Shown here one piece after another: positions 28,314 to 37,692 of a stretch of 64,000 bases of DNA. The notes beneath the pieces were generated by a model. It was not told the origin of the DNA and ran no database searches. It worked only from the letters and a program-made list of their open reading frames with translations. The position numbers and the translations under genes were made by a program. Position 1 is the stretch's first letter. The number at the start of each line of letters is the position of its first letter. This DNA comes from Gillisella vitis (GTDB taxonomy: Bacteria; Pseudomonadota; Alphaproteobacteria; Rhizobiales; Rhizobiaceae): positions 3,682,963 to 3,746,962 of the forward strand of contig NZ_CP056047.1 in the NCBI RefSeq assembly GCF_021559775.1. The letters run 5' to 3'.

Positions 28314-29009
28314 TCAGGTGAAAGCGGCCTGCATTTCGGCGAGAATGACCTGGGTTGCGGCTCTCGGATCGTCTGCCTTGACGATCGGGCGGCCGACAAC
28401 CAAATGGCTGGAACCGGCATGGATGGCGTCTGCCGGCGTCATCACCCGTTTCTGGTCACCGGCATCACTGCCAGCGGGGCGGATGCCGGGCGTGACAATG
28501 GCCATGTCGGAGCCGAGAATGGCGCGCACAGCCTGCGCTTCCTGCGCCGAGCAGACGATACCGCCCATGCCTTTTTCTTTTGCCTGGGCAACTCGCTTCA
28601 GGACCAGTGACCGGGCATCGCCCTGATAACCGGCATCGGTGAGATCCTGGTCATCCATTGAGGTTAAGACGGTTACGCCGAGCAGGCAGAGACCTGACCC
28701 TTGCGCTGCTTCCACGGCTGCCTGCATGGCTTTCGGATAGGCATGCAGCGTCAGCATGGTCATGCCCATTCGGACAATATTTTCCACTGCCGAGGCGACG
28801 GTATTGTCGATATCGAGCAGTTTCATGTCCAGAAAGACCTTCTTGCCGCTTTGGGCGAGGTCTCGGGCAAATTCCAGCCCGCCTGCAAAAGCCAGTTGAT
28901 AGCCGATCTTGTAGAAAGTCACGTCTTCGGCCAGCGTCGAGACCAGTTTTTCCGCCTCAGTGACGGTGGCGACGTCAAGCCCCACGATCAAACGATTGCG
29001 CGCATCCAT
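28314..29009 (-). CDS. pyrF: Orotidine 5'-phosphate decarboxylase
   Basis: 231 residues. PyrF decarboxylates OMP to UMP, last step of pyrimidine synthesis. The N-terminus [16 protein letters not shown] and the catalytic block [14 protein letters not shown] (D-x-K-x-x-D-I) are visible, followed by [10 protein letters not shown] and VVGRPI. Start ATG 29009 has GGGAG seven bases upstream and overlaps the TGA of the upstream gene by one base (TGATG), so the genes are cotranscribed. A much longer frame extending to 29147 is rejected because PyrF starts here. Confidence 0.96.
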   Translation of the reverse strand: MDARNRLIVGLDVATVTEAEKLVSTLAEDVTFYKIGYQLAFAGGLEFARDLAQSGKKVFLDMKLLDIDNTVASAVENIVRMGMTMLTLHAYPKAMQAAVEAAQGSGLCLLGVTVLTSMDDQDLTDAGYQGDARSLVLKRVAQAKEKGMGGIVCSAQEAQAVRAILGSDMAIVTPGIRPAGSDAGDQKRVMTPADAIHAGSSHLVVGRPIVKADDPRAATQVILAEMQAAFT

Positions 29010-29596
29010 CAACGATCTCCCTGCCAGGTTTCCATGGCGGTCCAGTCGCATGTGACGGTCAGATCCGCAAGAGTGAAGCAGAAGAGATTGCCGCCGCCCG
29101 GCGGCTGATCGCCGCTTCGGCGGATCGGCTGGTTTTGCAGATGGCATTTCAACAGGGTTCCGACGCCGCCATGACCGATGAAGGCGATGGGAACCGTCGG
29201 ATCGTGCTGGCCAAGAACATCCTGGATCGCCCCGACAATCCGGGCTTGCGCATCAATGGCCCGCTCCCAGCCGCAAAAACTATCCTCAGGATGGGCAAAA
29301 AACCAGTCCGCTGCCTTTTCAAATTCCGGCGGGGTCAGAAAGCCAGTCGCGGAACGGTCGTTTTCATGCATGGTCTCGATCTGTTCGAGATCAATATTGG
29401 CCGCGCCCGCCAGGATCGCCGCTGTTTCCACGGCCTTGGTCTCGGCGCTGCTGACGATACGGCCAAGCTGGCGCACCCAGGCGGCTGTCGCCGTCCTGCG
29501 GGTCCGCTCCTGCCCCAGGTCAGACAGTCCCCATTGCGGCACCGGCACGTCCGGGTCGATCCGGACCTGCGGATGGGTGATGTAGACGGCGAACAT
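29009..29596 (-). CDS. Histidine phosphatase-like protein with altered RHG motif
   Basis: 195 residues from ATG 29596 ([16 protein letters not shown]), GAAGAG upstream. It has the phosphoglycerate mutase/SixA fold: the start strand, [26 protein letters not shown] (Ser-Ser.. signature), the HEND acid/base region and [15 protein letters not shown] with the second catalytic His. The first His motif, usually RHG, reads THP here, so the Arg that holds phosphate is missing. Either a variant enzyme or a non-catalytic member. It lies between pmtA (13-base gap) and pyrF in one operon. Confidence 0.8.
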   Translation of the reverse strand: MFAVYITHPQVRIDPDVPVPQWGLSDLGQERTRRTATAAWVRQLGRIVSSAETKAVETAAILAGAANIDLEQIETMHENDRSATGFLTPPEFEKAADWFFAHPEDSFCGWERAIDAQARIVGAIQDVLGQHDPTVPIAFIGHGGVGTLLKCHLQNQPIRRSGDQPPGGGNLFCFTLADLTVTCDWTAMETWQGDR

Positions 29597-29609
29597 GTCT
29601 TGGTTCTCT

Positions 29610-30203
29610 TCAGCGGCGGCGATAGATCCAGAGCTGGGCTGGCGGAATGTTGCGGACCACGAAATCGAAATGCTGGATGAAATAGCTTCCGCCCTTGGCG
29701 ATGATCGGCGACATCGGCCCGTAGGAAATCTGCATGAAGGGTCGTCCATGCGGCATCCGGTCCAAAAGGTCCTCTAGCAGCCTGATGCGTTCCTGCATCG
29801 GGAAGTTCAGGAGCGGCATGGCGGAAATCACGCAGTCGAAGGACAGACCGGACAGCGGCCCCAATGTCTTTTCCAAGTTAAAGGCGTCACCGTGGACGAA
29901 ATTCACGCCGGGGATTGTCTCGGTCAGGTGCCGGTGGAAGTCGGCGGAATATTCGACCGAAACCAGTTTCTCCGGCTTGATGCCACGCGCCAGGATCGCC
30001 TTGGTGATCACGCCCGTTCCAGGCCCCAGTTCCAGCACTGGCAGTCCGCTTTCCGGCGTGATGATGCTGGCCATGCGCCGGGCGGTAATGGTGGAGGTCG
30101 GCACGATGGCGCCTACCAGCTTCGGCCCTTGCATCATGCCCTTGAAGAAACGGATTTCCTCATCGAACTTCTTTTCCAGCCGCTGCTTCAGGTTGAGCTT
30201 CAT
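29610..30203 (-). CDS. pmtA: Phosphatidylethanolamine N-methyltransferase PmtA
   Basis: 197 residues from ATG 30203 (GGGAG ten bases upstream). The sequence matches Sinorhizobium-type PmtA, a soluble class I SAM methyltransferase: EEIRFFKGMMQGPKLVGAIV at the start, VLELGPGTGVITKAI as motif I, FDCVISAMPLLNFP as motif IV and HFDFVVRNIPPAQLW at the end. It methylates phosphatidylethanolamine three times to give phosphatidylcholine, a membrane lipid important for plant-associated rhizobia. An N-terminal frame extension to 30326 is not PmtA-like and was dropped. First gene of the pmtA-phosphatase-pyrF unit. Confidence 0.95.
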   Translation of the reverse strand: MKLNLKQRLEKKFDEEIRFFKGMMQGPKLVGAIVPTSTITARRMASIITPESGLPVLELGPGTGVITKAILARGIKPEKLVSVEYSADFHRHLTETIPGVNFVHGDAFNLEKTLGPLSGLSFDCVISAMPLLNFPMQERIRLLEDLLDRMPHGRPFMQISYGPMSPIIAKGGSYFIQHFDFVVRNIPPAQLWIYRRR

Positions 30204-30387
30204 TCGCCGTCGTCTCCCAAAAAGATATGCTGCGCCGATCATGGGCGCATAATCGGCATGTTGATGCGATTTGTCGCGAAAACAAGACAAAATGGCGCGC
30301 ATGTGAAAATTTTGTGTCTCACCCAAGTCGGACGGTGTTGCAAAAGACGCAATTCAGCCAGCGCTTTCCGGGTCAGGTAAAACAGAA

Positions 30388-30420
30388 ACGCCGCCCCGGC
30401 TTGCGCACGAGACGGCGTTA
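30388..30420 (-). terminator. Probable dnaN terminator
   Basis: AACGCCG (30388-30394) and CGGCGTT (30414-30420) form a stem 26 bases after the dnaN stop; read on the minus strand it is followed by TCTGTTTTACC. It should end dnaN transcription before pmtA. Confidence 0.6.
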
Positions 30421-30445
30421 TTGATTGATGGCAGAGACGGATGGT

Positions 30446-31564
30446 CTAAACGCGCATCGGCATCAGCACATAAAGCGCATCATCACCGGCGGTATCGCGG
30501 ATCAGGGTCGGCGATCCGGCATCGGCCAGAAGGAAAATCGCTTCTTCGCCGGACAGCTGCGCGGTGATGTCGAGCAGATATTTGGCGTTGAAGCCGATTT
30601 CCATCGCATCGCTTTCGTAGCCGACGGCAACTTCCTCGGTGGCGCTGCCCGAATCCGGGTTGTTGACGGTCAACATCAGATGGCCGTCGCCGATAGCGAG
30701 CTTCACCGCCCGGCCACGTTCCGACGAAATGGTGGAAACACGGTCAACGGCGCGGGCGAAGGTCTGGCAATCGACCCGCATTTCCTTGTCATTGGCCTGG
30801 GGAATGACCCGCTGATAATCGGGGAAGGTGCCGTCGATCAGCTTCGAGGTCATGACGATCTCGCCGATATTGAAGCGGATTTTGGCGTCGGACACTTCGA
30901 GCGCCACGATCAGATCGGGATTATCGACCAGTTTCTGCAACTCGCCAACCGTTTTGCGCGGAATGATGATCCCCGGCATGCCTTCCGAGCCGGATGGCGC
31001 TTCCACGTCGGCGCGGGCCAGGCGGTGGCCATCGGTGGCGACGGCGCGCAGCTTCAGCTTGCCATCGGCTTCAATCGTGTGGAGGTAAATGCCGTTCAGG
31101 TAATAGCGGGTTTCTTCCGTCGAGATCGCAAATTGGGTGCGATCAATCAGCATTTTCAGGTCCGAGGCCTTCAGCTTGAAGGAATGGCTGAAGCTGCCGG
31201 TGGTCAGATCAGGGAAATCCTGCTCCGGCAGGCATTGCAGCGAGAACTTCGACCGACCGGAGGCGACCGTCATGCTGGCACCATCCGGATTGGTCGAGAG
31301 CAGCACTTCGGCGCCGTCAGACAATTTGCGGACGATTTCATACAGCAGATGGGCTGGAACCGTGGTCGCACCGGCCTGCTCGATATTGGCCGAGGTGGCT
31401 TCGGTCACTTCCAGATCGAGGTCGGTTGCCTTCATCGACAGGCTCTGGCCTTCGGCGCGCAGCAGCACGTTGGACAGAATCGGAATGGTATTGCGCCGCT
31501 CGACCACCCGGTGAACATGGTTCAGGGACTTGAGAAGATTGGACCGTTCAAGAGTAATACGCAT
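30446..31564 (-). CDS. dnaN: DNA polymerase III beta subunit (sliding clamp)
   Basis: 372 residues from ATG 31564 (MRITLERSNLLKSLNHVHRV), the family's normal length. The clamp forms a dimeric ring that holds DNA polymerase III on DNA. The three-domain repeat is visible and the C-terminus PMRV matches the conserved MPMRL-like end. A 55-residue upstream extension to 31729 is not DnaN and lacks a ribosome site. As usual in Rhizobiales, dnaN is not adjacent to dnaA, which starts at 63900 here. Own terminator at 30388-30420. Confidence 0.97.
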   Translation of the reverse strand: MRITLERSNLLKSLNHVHRVVERRNTIPILSNVLLRAEGQSLSMKATDLDLEVTEATSANIEQAGATTVPAHLLYEIVRKLSDGAEVLLSTNPDGASMTVASGRSKFSLQCLPEQDFPDLTTGSFSHSFKLKASDLKMLIDRTQFAISTEETRYYLNGIYLHTIEADGKLKLRAVATDGHRLARADVEAPSGSEGMPGIIIPRKTVGELQKLVDNPDLIVALEVSDAKIRFNIGEIVMTSKLIDGTFPDYQRVIPQANDKEMRVDCQTFARAVDRVSTISSERGRAVKLAIGDGHLMLTVNNPDSGSATEEVAVGYESDAMEIGFNAKYLLDITAQLSGEEAIFLLADAGSPTLIRDTAGDDALYVLMPMRV

Positions 31565-31862
31565 CGACGCTGCCACTTTCGACCTGTGCGATCCGGCATT
31601 CGGGATCGGCTTGCCTTGATCCGGGCGACGATGCCCGGCTTTATTCGGACGGGCAAAATGGCAGCAAAGACGATCAAAATGCAAGGGCCTGCCGTCTTTT
31701 GGCACGCCTTGGTCGAGGCTTTCCACCACAGATCACGCTCCTTGGCGTGCAGGGACGCTTGCGGGGGCGGCTTGCCTCGCCCATAACAAGGGTAGGCCAT
31801 GCGTGTCATGCGCCTGAGTGGACTGGTTCGGCCAAGGGCTGTCCGAATGAAAAGAGAATGGG
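31565..31862. other. Intergenic region between dnaN and rsmI
   Basis: About 300 bases between divergent genes. It should hold both promoters, but I see no clear -35/-10 pair. A GGGGCGGCTTGCCTCGCCC dyad lies near 31764-31783. Short open frames on both strands look like noise. Confidence 0.5.
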
Positions 31863-32783
31863 ATGAGTGCCGTGGCAGAGACTGTGAATACGCCGGATGA
31901 CGGGCAGAAAAGTTTCCGGCTGCATGATCGCCCAGTCACGGCCCGGCCAATCGAGCCAGCGCTCTATCTGGTGGCAACCCCGATTGGCAATCTCTCCGAC
32001 ATCACGCTGCGGGCTTTGGAAGTGCTGGCCGGAGCTGATGTTCTGGCCTGCGAAGATACCCGCGTCACCCGTGTCCTGCTGGACCGCTATGGCATCACCA
32101 CCCGTCCCTACGCCTATCACGAATATAATGCCGAGGAGGTCGGACCGAAGCTGATCGAGGCGCTGGCCTCAGGCAAATCCGTGGCGCTGGTTTCCGATGC
32201 TGGGACGCCGCTGGTGTCCGATCCGGGGTATCGGCTGGCGAAGCTTGCCATCGAGGCCGGGCTGCGGGTTGTGCCATTGCCGGGGCCATCAGCGCCGCTT
32301 GCCGCCCTGGTCGGCTCCGGTCTTCCCAATGATGCTTTCCTATTTGCGGGCTTCCTGCCCACCAAGGACAAGGCGCGCCGCGACCGGCTGGCGCAATGGG
32401 CGGCAACACCGGCAACGTTAATTTTCTTTGAATCGCCGCATCGGATCGGTGCGACCCTTGCCGCAGCAGCCGAGGTGTTGGGCGCGGAGCGCAGCGCCTG
32501 CGTCTGCCGTGAACTGACCAAGACATTCGAGGAATTCCGGCGCGGCACTCTGGCAGAATTATCCGACTGGTATGATGACGAGCGCCAGGTCAAGGGCGAG
32601 ATCGTGCTGGTGGTCGGGCCGCCGCTGCCCTCCGGTCCCCCGGATGCCGCCGATGTCGATCGATTGCTGGTACAACTGGCGCAAACCCTGCCGACGGCGG
32701 GGGCGGCTACTGAGGCCGCCCGCCAGACCGGCCTGCCGCGCAAGGATCTCTATCAGCGCCTGCTGGAGTTGAAGGCCGGGTGA
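31863..32783 (+). CDS. rsmI: 16S rRNA (cytidine-2'-O-)-methyltransferase RsmI
   Basis: 306 residues. RsmI 2'-O-methylates C1402 of 16S rRNA. The tetrapyrrole-methylase fold shows [20 protein letters not shown], the CEDTRVT loop, [16 protein letters not shown] and [13 protein letters not shown], all RsmI-specific. The N-terminus is about 30 residues longer than in E. coli. Its TGA overlaps the GTG start of yraN by four bases (GTGA), so the two are coupled. Confidence 0.97.
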   Translation: MSAVAETVNTPDDGQKSFRLHDRPVTARPIEPALYLVATPIGNLSDITLRALEVLAGADVLACEDTRVTRVLLDRYGITTRPYAYHEYNAEEVGPKLIEALASGKSVALVSDAGTPLVSDPGYRLAKLAIEAGLRVVPLPGPSAPLAALVGSGLPNDAFLFAGFLPTKDKARRDRLAQWAATPATLIFFESPHRIGATLAAAAEVLGAERSACVCRELTKTFEEFRRGTLAELSDWYDDERQVKGEIVLVVGPPLPSGPPDAADVDRLLVQLAQTLPTAGAATEAARQTGLPRKDLYQRLLELKAG

Positions 32784-33166
32784 GGGCTGACGAAAAAAAG
32801 CCGAGGGAAAAATCCGGCGCAGCGCGTAAGCGGGCCGAACGGCGTGGCCGTTGGTCGGAATATCTGGCGGCGGCTTATCTGCTGTCGAAGGGGTACCGGA
32901 TCGTCGCCCTGCGTTACAAAACCCGCTCAGGCGAAATCGACCTTATCGTTCGACGCGGCGATCTGGTCGTGCTGGTTGAGGTCAAGGCGCGTGCCACGCA
33001 ACAATCCGCCGTCGATGCGGTGAGTTTTGAGAGCCAGCGCCGCATCCGCGCTGCCGGAGATCTCTGGCTATGCCGCCAACCGGACGCCAGCCGCCTGTCG
33101 ATCCGCTGCGACATTGTCGCGGTACTGCCCTGGCGTTGGCCGAGACATTTTCCGGGTGCTTTTTGA
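32780..33166 (+). CDS. YraN family protein (UPF0102)
   Basis: 128 residues from GTG 32780. The UPF0102 endonuclease-like core is clear: [40 protein letters not shown] with the D-x(n)-E-x-K nuclease pattern (EID...VEVKAR), and a [12 protein letters not shown] helix. Biological role unknown; a nuclease-like resolvase fold is accepted. Coupled with rsmI. Downstream in relatives, as I recall, is gshB; here the ugp operon intervenes. Confidence 0.93.
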   Translation: MRADEKKPREKSGAARKRAERRGRWSEYLAAAYLLSKGYRIVALRYKTRSGEIDLIVRRGDLVVLVEVKARATQQSAVDAVSFESQRRIRAAGDLWLCRQPDASRLSIRCDIVAVLPWRWPRHFPGAF

Positions 33167-33234
33167 GGATGCATTACCCCTAAAAATATTGGGTATTTTA
33201 GTCGGATTTCAGTTTCGCCGCCAATGTGACGGTG

Positions 33235-33263
33235 CTGTCATAAAACATTCAAGTCTCTGTCAT
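33235..33263 (+). promoter_or_regulatory. Tandem Pho box (PhoB site) before ugpB
   Basis: CTGTCAT occurs exactly at 33235-33241 and 33257-33263, 22 bases apart, with a degenerate unit CATTCAA in register at 33246-33252. This 11-base spacing is the PhoB pattern of 7-bp direct repeats with 4-bp spacers (consensus CTGTCAT-N4-CTGTCAT). ugpB starts 50 bases downstream. Phosphate-starvation induction is therefore predicted. Confidence 0.75.
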
Positions 33264-33313
33264 CTTGGCTCACTAAGGGCATGCTCACCCCAGATTGGCG
33301 GAGAGGATCTACC

Positions 33314-34612
33314 ATGTTCAAAAAGCTTTCGATGGCGGCGCTGGCCGTGACCGTATCGACCACATCATCATTTGCCGCAACCAACATCAGCTGGTGGCAC
33401 GGCATGGGTGGCCGCAACGGCGAAGTCATCAATGAATTGTCGCAGAAGTTCAACGCTGCCCAAGGCGAATGCGTTTTGACGCCTGTTTCCAAGGGCTCCT
33501 ACGAAGAAGCGCTGGCCGCTGGTATCGCTGCTTTCCGCTCGCACGATCAGCCCAACATTCTTCAGGTGTTCGATGCCGGCTCTGCCACGATCATCAACGC
33601 CAAGGGCGCGACCATTCCCGCAGAAGACCTGTTGTTGAAGGCTGGTTACAAGTTTGACCGCAGCGCTTTCATTGAAGGTGTGCGCTACTTCTACGCCGAT
33701 AAGACCGGCAAGTTCGTCGGCATGCCGTTCAACTCGTCGGCGCCTATTCTCTATATCAACACAGAAGCCCTGAAAAAGGCTGGCGTTGAAGCACCAAAGA
33801 CCTGGGAAGAGTTTGAAGCCATTGCACCAAAGCTGAAGGCTGCCGGTTATATTCCGCTGGTTCAGTCGCAGTTGACCTGGGAATTCACCGAGAATTTCTT
33901 CTCGCGCAACAACATCCAGTTTGCCTCCAACAACAATGGTTATGACGGTCTGGCTGGCACCACCATCAATGTCACCGATCCAAACCACGTGATGATGTAT
34001 GACAAGCTGAAGGCCTGGAAGGACGAGGGTTACTTCGCCTATTACGGTGCAGGCTGGAACGACAACCAGAAGCCTTTTGAAGAGGGCAAGGTTGCGCTGT
34101 GGGTTGGCTCTTCCGGCTCGTTCGGTGGTTTGCAGAAGACCGCTTCCATGCCATTTTCCGCTACCTTCCTGCCCTACTGGGGCTCGATCAAGGGTGCGGG
34201 CGTGCATAGCTTCATCGGCGGCGCTGCCCTTTATGCCATGTCCGGCAAGACGGAAGCTGAAAACAAGTGCACAGCCGCTTTCTTCAACTTCCTGACTCAG
34301 CCTGAAATCCAGAAATTCTACCATCAGGCCACCGGTTATGTTGCCATCACCACGGCGGCTTACGAACTGGCCAAGAAGGAAGGCTATTACGAAAAGGCTC
34401 CTGTTGCCGAAGTGGGCATCAAGCAGCTTCAGCTTCCCGGCGGCGAATGGGACAAGGGCTATCGCCTTGGCTTCTACCCGCAGATCCGCTCGGTGATGGA
34501 GCGCGAATACAACAAGATCTTCTCAGGTGAAACCACGCCAAAGGCTGCGATGGAAACCATCAAGAAGGAAGCGGACGAAATCCTGGCGCGCTTCGCCAAG
34601 ACCGCAGGCTGA
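33314..34612 (+). CDS. ugpB: Glycerol-3-phosphate ABC transporter substrate-binding protein
   Basis: 432 residues from ATG 33314 with AGAGG upstream. A signal peptide (MFKKLSMAALAVTVSTTSSF) precedes a periplasmic solute-binding protein of the maltose-binding type. NISWWHGMGGRNGEVINELS, VPVSKGSYEEAL-like PVSKGSYEEALAAGIAAFRS and the SAPILYINTEALKKAG segment fit UgpB, which captures sn-glycerol-3-phosphate and its diesters for use as phosphate or carbon source. Order ugpB-A-E-C is complete downstream. Upstream is a Pho box. The gene set interrupts the yraN-gshB neighbourhood. Confidence 0.94.
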   Translation: MFKKLSMAALAVTVSTTSSFAATNISWWHGMGGRNGEVINELSQKFNAAQGECVLTPVSKGSYEEALAAGIAAFRSHDQPNILQVFDAGSATIINAKGATIPAEDLLLKAGYKFDRSAFIEGVRYFYADKTGKFVGMPFNSSAPILYINTEALKKAGVEAPKTWEEFEAIAPKLKAAGYIPLVQSQLTWEFTENFFSRNNIQFASNNNGYDGLAGTTINVTDPNHVMMYDKLKAWKDEGYFAYYGAGWNDNQKPFEEGKVALWVGSSGSFGGLQKTASMPFSATFLPYWGSIKGAGVHSFIGGAALYAMSGKTEAENKCTAAFFNFLTQPEIQKFYHQATGYVAITTAAYELAKKEGYYEKAPVAEVGIKQLQLPGGEWDKGYRLGFYPQIRSVMEREYNKIFSGETTPKAAMETIKKEADEILARFAKTAG

Positions 34613-34638
34613 ACCCTTAAAACTCAGACATGATGTCA

Positions 34639-34665
34639 CCCGGAGGCGATTTAATCGCCTCCGGG
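34639..34665 (+). terminator. Perfect intercistronic stem-loop between ugpB and ugpA
   Basis: CCCGGAGGCGATT (34639-34651), one base, AATCGCCTCCGGG (34653-34665): a perfect 13-base-arm inverted repeat with almost no loop, in the 76-base gap. No T-tract follows. It probably stabilises the ugpB message and lowers expression of the membrane genes, as often seen for binding-protein operons. Confidence 0.6.
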
Positions 34666-34688
34666 ACTTGCTTTGAAAGGTTGCCGCG

Positions 34689-35570
34689 ATGAAGCGTGTT
34701 CAATTCAACTCGCGATTTCTGCCTTATGTCTTTTTGGCTCCGCAATTGTGCATTGTGGCGATCTTCTTCTATTGGCCGGCGGTGCAGGCCATCCAGTCGT
34801 CCTTCTATATTGAGGACCCGTTCGGCTTTGGCTCAACCTTTGTGGGGCTTGCCAATTATATCGATATGTTCAGCTCGTCTGAATATCGCAAGATCGCGCT
34901 GTTTACGCTGTGCTTCAGCGTGGTGGTGACGTTTTTGGTGCTGTCCATCGGAACCGTGCTCGCCGTCAAGGCTGATGCTGTGATCCGTGGACAATCGGCC
35001 TACAAGACCCTGCTGATCGTTGTCTACGCCATCGCGCCGCCTGTGGCTGGCCTGATCGGCATGATGTTCTTTGATCAACACATTGGTCCCTTCGTGAAAT
35101 TCGTCGCCCTGTTTGGCTGGGACATGAAGGTGGGCCTGAACTATTTCGACACCGCTTTTGCCATGGTGACAATCGCGGTCTGGAACCAAATCCCCTACAA
35201 TTTCATCTTCATTCTCTCAGGCCTTCAGGGCATCCCGGCCTCGGTGCGCGAAGCCGCCACGCTGGATTGCCGCTCCGGCACGCGCCGGTTCTGGACCGTG
35301 ACCATGCCGCTTTTGACGCCGACCGCGTTTTTCCTGCTGGTGGTCAACATGACCTATTCGCTGTTCGATACGTTTGGCGTGATCGACGTGATCGTCAAGG
35401 ACAAGCCCGCCGATAACCCGATCACCTTGGTTTACAAGGTTTATACCGATGGCTTCCGGGGCAATGACATCGGCTCTTCTTCCGCGCAGTCGGTGATCCT
35501 GATGGTCGTCGTGCTGGTTTTGACAATGATCCAGTTCCGCTTCATCGAGCGGCGCGTCCATTACGGTTGA
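34689..35570 (+). CDS. ugpA: Glycerol-3-phosphate ABC transporter permease UgpA
   Basis: 293 residues, about six membrane helices. The ABC permease coupling motif EAATLDCRSGTRRFWTVTMPLL (EAA-x3-G) sits in the C-terminal half. N-terminal RFLPYVFLAPQLCIVAIFFY and the long periplasmic stretch match MalF/UgpA-type permeases. It pairs with UgpE to form the membrane channel. GAAAGG lies nine bases before the ATG; a 10-base gap leads to ugpE. Confidence 0.93.
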   Translation: MKRVQFNSRFLPYVFLAPQLCIVAIFFYWPAVQAIQSSFYIEDPFGFGSTFVGLANYIDMFSSSEYRKIALFTLCFSVVVTFLVLSIGTVLAVKADAVIRGQSAYKTLLIVVYAIAPPVAGLIGMMFFDQHIGPFVKFVALFGWDMKVGLNYFDTAFAMVTIAVWNQIPYNFIFILSGLQGIPASVREAATLDCRSGTRRFWTVTMPLLTPTAFFLLVVNMTYSLFDTFGVIDVIVKDKPADNPITLVYKVYTDGFRGNDIGSSSAQSVILMVVVLVLTMIQFRFIERRVHYG

Positions 35571-35580
35571 GGAGAAGACC

Positions 35581-36423
35581 ATGTATAAAACCAAACTCTT
35601 CGACCATGTGATCTTGCTGCTCGGTGTTCTTGTGATGCTTGGCCCGCTGGTGGTGGCCTTTACCACATCATCGCACACGGCGGCCGAAATCCACCAGAAG
35701 GGCCTGATGCTCTCCATGGGCGGACATCTTGGCGAGACCTACAACAAGGTGTTGTTTGCCCAGACCGGCTTTAACGGCAAGGTCACGGGTCTCAGCATGT
35801 TGCTCAATTCGTTGATCCTCGGCCTTGGCTTTGCCATCGGGAAGATCGTGCTGTCGATGATGGCAGCCTATGCGATTGTCTATTTCCGCTTCCGCTTTGC
35901 CACGCTGGCCTTCTGGATCATCTTCACCACGCTGCTGTTGCCGCTCGAAGTGCGCATCATGCCGTCCTACAAGGTGGCGAGTGATCTGGGGCTTTTGAAT
36001 TCCTATACCGGTCTGATCCTGCCGCTGCTGGCCTCTGCCACGGGCACTTTCTTTTTCCGGCAATTCTTTAAATCCGTGCCAGAAGAGTTGTTGGAAGCGG
36101 CCCGCATCGACGGTGCCGGTCCGTTCAAGTTCCTGATTGATATTTTGATCCCGCTGTCGCGCACGATGATTGCGGCGGTGTTTATCATCATGTTCGTCTA
36201 TGGTTGGAACCAGTATCTCTGGCCCATGCTGATGACCACGGATGAGAGCTTCTACACGCTGATGCGCGGTATCAAGCAGATCCTTCAGGTCTGGGTGGGC
36301 GCACAAATTCCCGATTATAACGAAGCCTTTGCCATGGCCGTGCTCGCTATTCTGCCCCCTGTCATCATCGTGGTGGTATTCCAGAGCTGGTTCATCAAGG
36401 GTCTCACCGAAACCGACAAGTAA
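35581..36423 (+). CDS. ugpE: Glycerol-3-phosphate ABC transporter permease UgpE
   Basis: 280 residues, about six membrane helices. The EAA loop [20 protein letters not shown] that docks on the ATPase is intact. MalG/UgpE-type start with [14 protein letters not shown], then the periplasmic loop and [10 protein letters not shown] strong GAGGAG precedes the ATG. It is followed by an 11-base gap to ugpC, so the operon is continuous. Confidence 0.94.
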   Translation: MYKTKLFDHVILLLGVLVMLGPLVVAFTTSSHTAAEIHQKGLMLSMGGHLGETYNKVLFAQTGFNGKVTGLSMLLNSLILGLGFAIGKIVLSMMAAYAIVYFRFRFATLAFWIIFTTLLLPLEVRIMPSYKVASDLGLLNSYTGLILPLLASATGTFFFRQFFKSVPEELLEAARIDGAGPFKFLIDILIPLSRTMIAAVFIIMFVYGWNQYLWPMLMTTDESFYTLMRGIKQILQVWVGAQIPDYNEAFAMAVLAILPPVIIVVVFQSWFIKGLTETDK

Positions 36424-36434
36424 AGGACAGTCCC

Positions 36435-37541
36435 ATGGCTTCCATCGATATCAATCAGGTCTCCAAGATCTATGACGGCGGTGTGCGTGCTGTGAACAGC
36501 GTGGACATCCAGATCAACGACGGCGAATTCATCGTGCTGGTTGGCCCCTCCGGCTGCGGCAAATCGACATTGCTGCGCATGGTGGCCGGGTTGGAAAGCA
36601 TATCCGAGGGCGTGGTGCGCATTGGTGATCGGGTGGTCAACACGGTTGAACCGGCAGACCGCGACATCGCCATGGTGTTCCAGAATTACGCGCTCTACCC
36701 GCATATGACGGTGCGGCAGAACCTGGCCTATGGCTTGAAAAACCGCAAAACCCCTAAGGACGAGATTGAGGCCCGCGTGGCCGAGGCCGCCCGGATGCTG
36801 GAACTGCAACCCTATCTGGACCGCAAGCCCAAGGCACTGTCCGGTGGCCAGCGCCAGCGCGTTGCCATGGGCCGTGCCATCGTGCGCAAGCCGGCCGTTT
36901 TCCTGTTTGACGAGCCGCTGTCCAATCTCGATGCCAAGCTGCGCGTCTCCATGCGCGTCGAGATCCGCAAGCTGCAACGCCGGCTTGGTACGACATCGAT
37001 CTATGTCACCCACGACCAGCTGGAAGCGATGACGCTGGCCGACCGGCTGGTGGTGCTGAACGGTGGCCGGATCGAGCAGATCGGTACGCCGCTTGAAGTT
37101 TATCACGCGCCTGCCTCGACCTTTGTCGCAAGCTTCATCGGCTCGCCAGCCATGAACCTGATCACCGGCCGCCTGGACGGCAATCGTCTGTCGCTATGGC
37201 CGGTCAGCTTCACCTTTGAGGGCGAGACCGATTATCGCGGCGAAGTCACGATCGGCCTTCGGGCGGAGGATCTGACGGTTGCAGCCCCTGGTCAGCCCTA
37301 TGTGCCATTCCGTGTCGATTATGTGGAAGAATTGGGTGCTGTCCGCCTCGTACATGGGTTTGTCGGCGATCAGGCTCTTTGCGCCTCGCTGCCGGTTTCG
37401 ACTGTGCTGTCAAACGAGATGCGGCTGGGGGTCGATCCACAGAAATTCCACTTCTTCGACCGGGAAGGCCGCCGCCTTGCTCTGCCCTTTGCCACCGCAC
37501 AGATGACCTTCGGGGCTCAGGCTGAGACGGTAGAGGCCTGA
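36435..37541 (+). CDS. ugpC: Glycerol-3-phosphate ABC transporter ATP-binding protein
   Basis: 368 residues. Walker [10 protein letters not shown] (about 37-45), Q-loop in [10 protein letters not shown], signature [14 protein letters not shown], Walker [17 protein letters not shown] and H-loop [14 protein letters not shown] are all intact. The C-terminal third is the TOBE/OB domain of MalK/UgpC-type ATPases, which docks regulators (GLRAEDL). It powers import through UgpA-UgpE. The operon probably ends here; a CGGCTC/GAGCCG hairpin lies at 37551-37578. Confidence 0.94.
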   Translation: MASIDINQVSKIYDGGVRAVNSVDIQINDGEFIVLVGPSGCGKSTLLRMVAGLESISEGVVRIGDRVVNTVEPADRDIAMVFQNYALYPHMTVRQNLAYGLKNRKTPKDEIEARVAEAARMLELQPYLDRKPKALSGGQRQRVAMGRAIVRKPAVFLFDEPLSNLDAKLRVSMRVEIRKLQRRLGTTSIYVTHDQLEAMTLADRLVVLNGGRIEQIGTPLEVYHAPASTFVASFIGSPAMNLITGRLDGNRLSLWPVSFTFEGETDYRGEVTIGLRAEDLTVAAPGQPYVPFRVDYVEELGAVRLVHGFVGDQALCASLPVSTVLSNEMRLGVDPQKFHFFDREGRRLALPFATAQMTFGAQAETVEA

Positions 37542-37692
37542 AAAGCCGGTCGGCTCACGCCATTGCCAGCGAGAGCCGATTGTCACGTTTCCCTTCACCG
37601 CTTTCTTGGGCAAACGCTAAAATGCATGTGACTGGATTAACCCGAATTTGATAGGGTTCCCATAAAATTCGGGGACATCATGGGGGACATCG

